Assembly (NCBI GenBank): GCA_030638935.1
Contig: DAOWDR010000348.1
Location: 1-10,461, forward strand
DNA: 10,461 nt
Direction of reading: 5' to 3'
Source: Desulfobacteraceae bacterium
GTDB taxonomy: Bacteria > Desulfobacterota > Desulfobacteria > Desulfobacterales > Desulfobacteraceae
The stretch's first letter is position 1. Each line of letters opens with the position of its first letter. The position numbers were made by a program, and so were the translations under genes. Shown piece by piece: positions 6,012 through 10,461 of this stretch. The notes beneath the pieces were generated by a model. It saw nothing but the letters and a program-made list of their open reading frames with translations. It did not search any database and was not told the origin of the DNA.

Positions 6012-7114
6012 GGGATCTCCTTAATATTCCGGGAATCAAATGCCACGTTGCCGTCAAAATCCAGAATGATCACCCGAATTTGGATTCTATCCCCGGCAAA
6101 CCCCCTGGCATTTTCCCGGATTTTATTCCCCACACAGGTAAGCAATTCAGGATAATCAGGAAAGATATATGAAAATGCATGGCGGGCAGTATTGGCTTCT
6201 TTTATGTCGCAAAAAAGTTTTTCATCCCCTGTGATCTTCCGGGACCAGTGGGCTAATTTGTTCAAGGTCAGTTCAGACTTTGCAGCATGGGTGTGTTCAA
6301 ATCCCAGGGACATTTTAACGGCCTTGCCAAAAAATACTGTATAGATGATCTCCTGGGTGGACTTTTTGTCAAGGGCCTCATCAATGGCTGCCTTGAAAAA
6401 ATCCCCGGTCTGTATGAATGCTTCCTCCAAAAAGGCGGGAAATAGTCCCATGGCAAACCGTTCGCTCCGTCTTCCCGTGGTAAACACCAAAGTATCAATA
6501 CCACGTGCTGTTGCAACGGATATGCTGGATCTGATGGTGGCAATATAGGCATCATGGGACAAAGGCCTTACAATACCTGTGGTCCCGAGGATGGAGATGC
6601 CTCCGAGGATTCCCAGACGGGCATTCAGAGTTTTTTTGGCCAGCAGTTCCCCTTGGGGTACAAAGACTTCAACGGTCACCTTTTTGCCTGACAAGGTGTA
6701 TTGACCACAGATATCTTCAACCACATTTTGAATCATTTGTCTAGGCCCCCAATTGATGGCCGGTTCCCCAACCTCAACTTCAAGACCTGGTTTGGTGACT
6801 TTTCCCACCCCCTGGCCGCCCTGTATAATCACCTTCAATTCTTTGGCAGGTGACAGTGTAACCTTGGCCCCGATCTCTGCCTTATGGGTGATGTCCGGGT
6901 CATCTCCTGCATCTTTTATCACCGAAGCCTGGCAGCAGGTGTCTGAAAACTTCAGAATTTTCTTTATGGCAATACTTTTTTTTTCACCGTTTAAAAATTC
7001 AATGTCCACGGCAACAGGTGTTTGGGATGTGGCCAGGGCCAGAAGGGCGGCTTTTACCGATGCGGCAGCTGCAGCCCCTGTGGTAAACCCCTGTTTAAGC
7101 TCTTTTGCAGCCAT
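6008..7114 (-). CDS. cbiD: CbiD, cobalt-precorrin-5B C1-methyltransferase
   Basis: A 368-residue enzyme of the anaerobic (early cobalt insertion) cobalamin route. It methylates C1 of cobalt-precorrin-5B with S-adenosylmethionine to give cobalt-precorrin-6A. Family marks in order: GFTTGAAAAASVKAAL (9-24), DAGDDPDIT (68-76), GQGVGKVTKPGL (100-111), VGEPAINWGPRQMI (115-128), and GILGGISILGTTGIVRPLS (168-186). Length is normal. ATG at 7114 is preferred because AAGGAG lies 4 bases upstream; another ATG at 7132 has no ribosome-binding site. It overlaps the end of cbiA by 20 bases, and its stop overlaps the cyclase start, so translation is probably coupled through all three genes. CbiD marks an oxygen-independent pathway, in keeping with an anaerobe. 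Confidence 0.95.
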   Translation of the reverse strand: MAAKELKQGFTTGAAAAASVKAALLALATSQTPVAVDIEFLNGEKKSIAIKKILKFSDTCCQASVIKDAGDDPDITHKAEIGAKVTLSPAKELKVIIQGGQGVGKVTKPGLEVEVGEPAINWGPRQMIQNVVEDICGQYTLSGKKVTVEVFVPQGELLAKKTLNARLGILGGISILGTTGIVRPLSHDAYIATIRSSISVATARGIDTLVFTTGRRSERFAMGLFPAFLEEAFIQTGDFFKAAIDEALDKKSTQEIIYTVFFGKAVKMSLGFEHTHAAKSELTLNKLAHWSRKITGDEKLFCDIKEANTARHAFSYIFPDYPELLTCVGNKIRENARGFAGDRIQIRVIILDFDGNVAFDSRNIKEIP

Positions 7115-8570
7115 GGTGCTCCTTGTTTCCATGTTCCATGGGATCTGTTTTAATGGAGTTTAACCGGGTCTCTCTGAAATTTGCACAATTTTCAACAAAA
7201 CTCTTTGCACAACCGGGGTTGCTGCCAAAATGAACATGGAGATAGGAACCCAGGGTCTGGTCTTTTTGATATCCTTTTAAAAAAATATCCTGGCCTGCCC
7301 TTGAGGTGACATTATAGACATTTTTAACAGCAGGATCTTCAATGTCTGTTCTTTTTAAGGCTGAATAATGAAATTCATGCCCCCGGATCACTGCCCCTTT
7401 TTTGCCGATAATTGTATCTGCGGTCAAGGTGATTTCCCTATACCCCAGGGACCGGAGGCGTTTAGACATTTGAACACAAAAATCAAAACAACCAATCATA
7501 TCATGGCGCTCTTCCATGTCCATGCCCGATACCTGGCTGCATAGGTACATAAAGCCTCCGCACTCCCCGTATATGGGCATACCTGAACGACTTAAATTTT
7601 TAATCCGGGCCATGAGACCTCTTTTTCCGGACAGTCTTTTGGCAAATACCTCGGGGTATCCCCCGCCCAGATAGATTCCATCAACCCCTTGGGGTAGTTG
7701 ATCCTCTGTTAAAGGAGAAAAAGTCACAATCTTTGCCCCGGCTTTTTTTAAACTATCAATATTGTCCTTATAGTAAAAACAAAAAGCCTTGTCCCTTGCC
7801 ACTGCAATAACCGGGCGATGACCCTCCTTTGCCACGGTCATTTTATTGTCGGATACCATGGGGGCCCCAGGATCTTTCCCCGGTTCAACCAGGGGCAGTT
7901 TTTTCATCAAAGTATCCATGTCGATGTTATCATCCACCATGGAAACCAGGATGGAAAGCACCTGGGGTGATATTGCAAGCTCATCGGCCGTCATCAATCC
8001 CAGGTGACGTTCGGGCATGACAATTTTTTCATTTTTCGGCATAAACCCCAGGCAGGGGGTTTTGCAGTTCTGTTCGACCGCATCCCTAAGATATTCATAA
8101 TGCCGTTGGCTGCCGGTCTGGCTGAAAATCACCCCGGCCAGGTTAAGATCCGGATCAAATGTTTCAAACCCTTTGACAATGGCAGCCGCACTCCTGGCCT
8201 TGCCCTTTGCACTGACTATAAGCAGGACCGGAAGCCCGAGCCATTTGGCCATCTGGGCTGTGGACCCTGTTTCCGTCAGGGCATCATACCCGTCAAACAA
8301 CCCCATGACCCCTTCCACCACGGCCACGTCCATGCCCTTTGATCCTTTTGCAAAAAGTTGTTGATTATAAGCCTTTGTCAACATCCAGGAATCCAGGTTA
8401 ACGCTTGTTTTTCCCGCAATCTTACTGTGGTGGCCGGGATCTATAAAATCCGGACCCACCTTAAAGGGGGCGACCTGTATCCCCTTTGATTTTAAATAGG
8501 AGAGAATGGCCAGGCTGATGGTGGTTTTTCCTGTTCCACTGCCCGTGGCAGCTATGACTAAGCCTTTAAT
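7095..8570 (-). CDS. cbiA: CbiA, cobyrinate a,c-diamide synthase (ATT start)
   Basis: A cytoplasmic ATP- and glutamine-dependent amidase that converts cobyrinate to its a,c-diamide. Full length is 491 residues. The N-terminal P-loop is ATGSGTGKTT (8-17), then KVGPDFIDPG, VEGVMGLFDG (85-94), and a C-terminal class I glutamine amidotransferase domain with nucleophile Cys337 (YGECGGFMYL) and catalytic His447 (SYLHVHFG). The frame has no ATG, GTG or TTG before a GTG at 8459, which would remove the P-loop. An in-frame stop at 8585-8583 limits the start to a few codons. ATT at 8570-8568 sits exactly where relatives have Met (MKGLVIAATGSGTGKTT) and 5 bases after GGGAGG, so ATT is taken as the start. 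It lies 18 bases after cbiC and overlaps cbiD. Confidence 0.93.
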   Translation of the reverse strand: MKGLVIAATGSGTGKTTISLAILSYLKSKGIQVAPFKVGPDFIDPGHHSKIAGKTSVNLDSWMLTKAYNQQLFAKGSKGMDVAVVEGVMGLFDGYDALTETGSTAQMAKWLGLPVLLIVSAKGKARSAAAIVKGFETFDPDLNLAGVIFSQTGSQRHYEYLRDAVEQNCKTPCLGFMPKNEKIVMPERHLGLMTADELAISPQVLSILVSMVDDNIDMDTLMKKLPLVEPGKDPGAPMVSDNKMTVAKEGHRPVIAVARDKAFCFYYKDNIDSLKKAGAKIVTFSPLTEDQLPQGVDGIYLGGGYPEVFAKRLSGKRGLMARIKNLSRSGMPIYGECGGFMYLCSQVSGMDMEERHDMIGCFDFCVQMSKRLRSLGYREITLTADTIIGKKGAVIRGHEFHYSALKRTDIEDPAVKNVYNVTSRAGQDIFLKGYQKDQTLGSYLHVHFGSNPGCAKSFVENCANFRETRLNSIKTDPMEHGNKEHHGCKRA

Positions 8571-8581
8571 GGAAACCTCCC
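8568..8581 (-). promoter_or_regulatory. strong ribosome-binding site before the ATT start of cbiA
   Basis: Minus-strand GGGAGG (8581-8576), a 5-base spacer TTTCC, then ATT (8570-8568). The near-ideal site and spacing decide the start of cbiA in the absence of a normal start codon. Confidence 0.75.
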
Positions 8582-8588
8582 GTTACAA

Positions 8589-9212
8589 TTAAATGTTCTT
8601 TTTTTGAAAGGCCATGATGGCCAGGGCATTTATAATACTGGCCGCAATATTGGACCCGCCTTTTCTGCCACGGTTGGTGATATAGGGGAATTCAAGGGTC
8701 ATGAGTTCATCCTTGGACTCAGCCGCATTGACAAAACCCACTGGGAACCCGATGATCAGTGCGGGATTTGCCTTTTTTTCCCGGATCAGCTCCATTAGCC
8801 GTAAAAGGGCTGTGGGGGCATTTCCCACCACATAAATTCCGCCTTCCATCTGTTTTGCAGCCATGTCCACGGCAGCCAGGGCACGGGTGGTACCGGCCTC
8901 TTTTGCCAGCTTTGCCACGGCCTCGTCTGCAATCATGCAACTGACCTTTCCTCCAAACCCATGGACCTCTTTTTTCCTGATACCCACCCGGGCCATGTTG
9001 GTGTCGGTGATGATATTTTTTCCCTGTAAAATGGCCTGGATTCCTGCTTTAATGGCCCCGGGATAAAACCGGATGCTCTTTATATAGTCAAAATCGGCAG
9101 AAGTGTGAATCATCCGTCTGACCACCGGCCATTCTTGTTCATTAAATCCATGTTCCCCTGCTTCTTCTTCTATGATCTTAAAGCTTTTGTCTTCTATTTC
9201 CTGTGGTTTCAT
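8589..9212 (-). CDS. cbiC: CbiC, cobalt-precorrin-8 methylmutase
   Basis: A 207-residue enzyme that moves the methyl group from C11 to C12 of cobalt-precorrin-8 to give cobyrinate, the substrate of CbiA. The catalytic His is H36 in RRMIHTSADFD. Other family marks are ITDTNMARVGI (68-78), VVGNAPTALL (128-137), GFPVGFVNAAESK (155-167) and the closing RGRKGGSNIAASIINAL. Length is typical. The ATG at 9212 has an AGGT ribosome-binding site 8 bases upstream. First gene of the five-gene minus-strand operon. It could also be named precorrin-8X methylmutase (CobH type), but the CbiD neighbour points to the cobalt-containing, anaerobic route. Confidence 0.95.
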   Translation of the reverse strand: MKPQEIEDKSFKIIEEEAGEHGFNEQEWPVVRRMIHTSADFDYIKSIRFYPGAIKAGIQAILQGKNIITDTNMARVGIRKKEVHGFGGKVSCMIADEAVAKLAKEAGTTRALAAVDMAAKQMEGGIYVVGNAPTALLRLMELIREKKANPALIIGFPVGFVNAAESKDELMTLEFPYITNRGRKGGSNIAASIINALAIMAFQKKNI

Positions 9213-9250
9213 TTCTTTACCTGTTTGTTATCGGGTTGGAAAATTGGATC

Positions 9251-9280
9251 AAAATACCATTTTTTTATTCAATTTGGCAA
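9251..9280 (-). promoter_or_regulatory. candidate promoter of the cbi operon
   Basis: On the minus strand TTGCCA (9280-9275) matches five of six bases of the -35 box, and TATTTT (9256-9251) matches four of six of the -10 box, with an 18-base spacer. The leader would be about 30 bases, too short for a cobalamin riboswitch. The inverted repeat at 9281-9300 touches the upstream edge of the -35 box. Confidence 0.4.
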
Positions 9281-9300
9281 CCGGCTATAAAAATATCCGG
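9281..9300. repeat. inverted repeat CCGG-N12-CCGG between cbiC and the aminotransferase
   Basis: The left arm CCGGCTAT and right arm ATATCCGG pair at seven of eight positions around AAAA. It lies in an otherwise AT-rich 180-base divergent region (9213-9392), directly upstream of the candidate cbiC -35 box, where an activator could bind. No T tract follows it, so it is not a terminator. On the plus side only a TATTAT -10-like box (9356-9361) without a clear -35 is seen for the aminotransferase. Confidence 0.4.
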
Positions 9301-9392
9301 CATTTGCATATTTACTTTTCTTCTGGGAAAAAAATCTGCTATGGTTTTAAACTCTTATTATTTATTTTTATATTTTGCAAAGGAGTTTGGTT

Positions 9393-10461
9393 TTGGAAGA
9401 TAATAATATCATTCGGTTTGCCACCCGCATGGAACAATTGCCCCCATATTTATTCGGGATGATCAATAAAATGAAAATGGAGAAACGGAGAAAGGGGGAT
9501 GATGTCATTGATCTTGGCATGGGAAAACCCATGGACCCAACTCCTGCTGCCGTTATTGAAAAATTGGTGGAAGTGGCCAAGGATCCAAAGTCCCACAGGT
9601 ATCCTGAAAGCTCGGGCATGCCCCATCTGAAAATTGAAATCTCAAAATATTATAAACGCCATTACAATATTGATCTAAATGCTGAAAAAGAAACCTATTT
9701 CACCATTGGATCCAAAGAGGGGATCTCCCACCTGTGCCTGGCTATAATGGGACCTGGAGATTCCGTCCTGGTACCGGCTCCGGCCTTTCCAGTCCATATT
9801 TATGCCGCTGTCATCGCCGGTGCCAATGTCATGAAAATACCCATTGAGCCGGAAAAAAGTTTTCTGGACCGGATCATCAATATCTGTGAATCATGTTATC
9901 CCAAACCCAAGGTATTGTTGCTTAATTACCCCCACAACCCCACAGGCGTCGTCACGGACATAAATTTTTTCAGGGAAGTGGTCAAACTGGCCAAACGCTT
10001 TAAATTCATGGTAATCAATGATTTTGCCTATTCCAAGATCACCTTTGACGGATACCGGGCTCCCAGTTTTCTTGAAGTTGAGGGAGCCAAGGATGTGGGG
10101 GTGGAATTTGGATCATTTTCAAAATCCTATAATATGGCTGGTTGGCGAATTGGATATTGTGTGGGCAATGAGCAAATGGTCCAGGCCCTGGGTAAAATCA
10201 AAGGATATTTTGACTATGGTATTTTTTCCGCCATCCAGGTTGCAGGAATTATTGCCCTAAGGGATTGTGACGATACCATCCTGGAGTTATGTAAAACCTA
10301 TCAAACCCGGAGGGATGTTTTGTGTTCAAGCCTTGAACGCATGGGCTGGGACATTAAAAAACCCAAGGCCGGCATGTTTGTCTGGGCCAAAATCCCGAAA
10401 CCCTTTGATAAAATGGGGTCAATGCAATTTGCCATTGAAATGATGAACCGTGCCAATGTGG
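9393..10461 (+). CDS. alaC: AlaC-like PLP-dependent aminotransferase (3' truncated)
   Basis: The first 356 residues of a class I/II fold aminotransferase; the frame runs off the right edge and about 40-60 residues are missing. It is close to E. coli AlaC, a glutamate-pyruvate transaminase that makes alanine, through most of its length: LPPYLFGMINKMKMEKRRKG (16-34), TIGSKEGISHL (104-114), HIYAAVIAGA (135-144), NPTG (182-185), and FSKSYNMAGWRIGY (242-255) with PLP lysine K244. D210, Y213 and R252 fit the other cofactor contacts. LL-diaminopimelate aminotransferases are related, so the substrate is not certain. TTG at 9393 is chosen because AAGGAG ends 7 bases upstream; an in-frame TTG at 9387 is too close to it. 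It is divergent from cbiC. Confidence 0.9.
   Translation, partial: MEDNNIIRFATRMEQLPPYLFGMINKMKMEKRRKGDDVIDLGMGKPMDPTPAAVIEKLVEVAKDPKSHRYPESSGMPHLKIEISKYYKRHYNIDLNAEKETYFTIGSKEGISHLCLAIMGPGDSVLVPAPAFPVHIYAAVIAGANVMKIPIEPEKSFLDRIINICESCYPKPKVLLLNYPHNPTGVVTDINFFREVVKLAKRFKFMVINDFAYSKITFDGYRAPSFLEVEGAKDVGVEFGSFSKSYNMAGWRIGYCVGNEQMVQALGKIKGYFDYGIFSAIQVAGIIALRDCDDTILELCKTYQTRRDVLCSSLERMGWDIKKPKAGMFVWAKIPKPFDKMGSMQFAIEMMNRANV

Noticed and set aside
7115..7132. ATG at 7132 as the cbiD start
   Set aside because: It has no ribosome-binding site, while AAGGAG sits just before the ATG at 7114, where the family alignment also begins.
6753..7163. A 136-codon plus-strand open frame opposite cbiD
   Set aside because: It mirrors the alanine-rich start of CbiD; the product is low-complexity and has no family features.
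9213..9392. Possible cobalamin riboswitch upstream of cbiC
   Set aside because: No B12-box-like sequence was found by eye, and the likely leader is too short.
9172..9462. Plus-strand open frames in the AT-rich gap before the aminotransferase
   Set aside because: They overlap cbiC and the aminotransferase in the wrong frames, and the hydrophobic products reflect T-rich sequence rather than a real protein.
1..10461. CRISPR array, tRNA or rRNA gene, insertion sequence, integrase or phage genes
   Set aside because: Looked for on both strands; no regularly spaced repeats, tRNA-like folds, transposase motifs or terminal inverted repeats were seen.

Overview
The window reads as a chromosomal segment of an anaerobic Desulfobacterota bacterium, most likely a Desulfobacteraceae-type sulfate reducer. 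That assignment is an inference from the flavour of the proteins, the oxygen-independent (CbiD-type) corrin pathway, the moderate GC content and the GAF-GGDEF protein. No rRNA, tRNA, insertion sequence, CRISPR array or phage module is visible.

Layout, left to right. (1) Positions 1-771, plus strand: the 3' end of a PIN-like protein, stop-start coupled to a small protein that resembles an internal piece of a primase (the region before and at the start of a Toprim fold). This is the least understood part. (2) 783-1691, minus strand: a ten-helix EamA/DMT-family permease, converging on the previous gene. (3) 1692-1877: a divergent control region with a znuA promoter, two short perfect palindromes and a GC-rich inverted repeat on the eamA side. 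(4) 1878-4376, plus strand: a three-gene high-affinity metal ABC importer (znuA, znuC, znuB; probably zinc) with tight spacing and a short C-B overlap. Its binding protein lacks the usual first metal-ligand histidine. (5) 4377-4438: a convergent gap with a possible terminator.

(6) 4439-9212, minus strand: one compact operon in the order cbiC, cbiA, cbiD, a GAF-like/GGDEF diguanylate cyclase, and a TsaA/TrmO-family methyltransferase. Every junction is an overlap or a gap of 1 to 18 bases. CbiC, CbiA and CbiD serve the anaerobic branch of cobalamin synthesis (C1 methylation, the C11 to C12 methyl shift, and amidation of side chains a and c). The two downstream genes add a c-di-GMP enzyme and a probable tRNA-modification enzyme that are not part of that pathway. 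cbiA has no ATG, GTG or TTG that would keep its P-loop; the sequence points to an ATT start behind a strong ribosome-binding site. (7) 9213-9392: an AT-rich divergent region with a plausible cbiC promoter and an adjacent inverted repeat. (8) 9393 to the end, plus strand: an AlaC-like PLP aminotransferase, cut off by the window edge.

The best leads are the ATT start of cbiA, the cyclase and methyltransferase coupled to B12 synthesis, the altered ZnuA metal site with palindromes over its promoter and start codon, and the PIN-like/primase-like pair at the left edge. I see no clear new multi-gene defence or mobile system.
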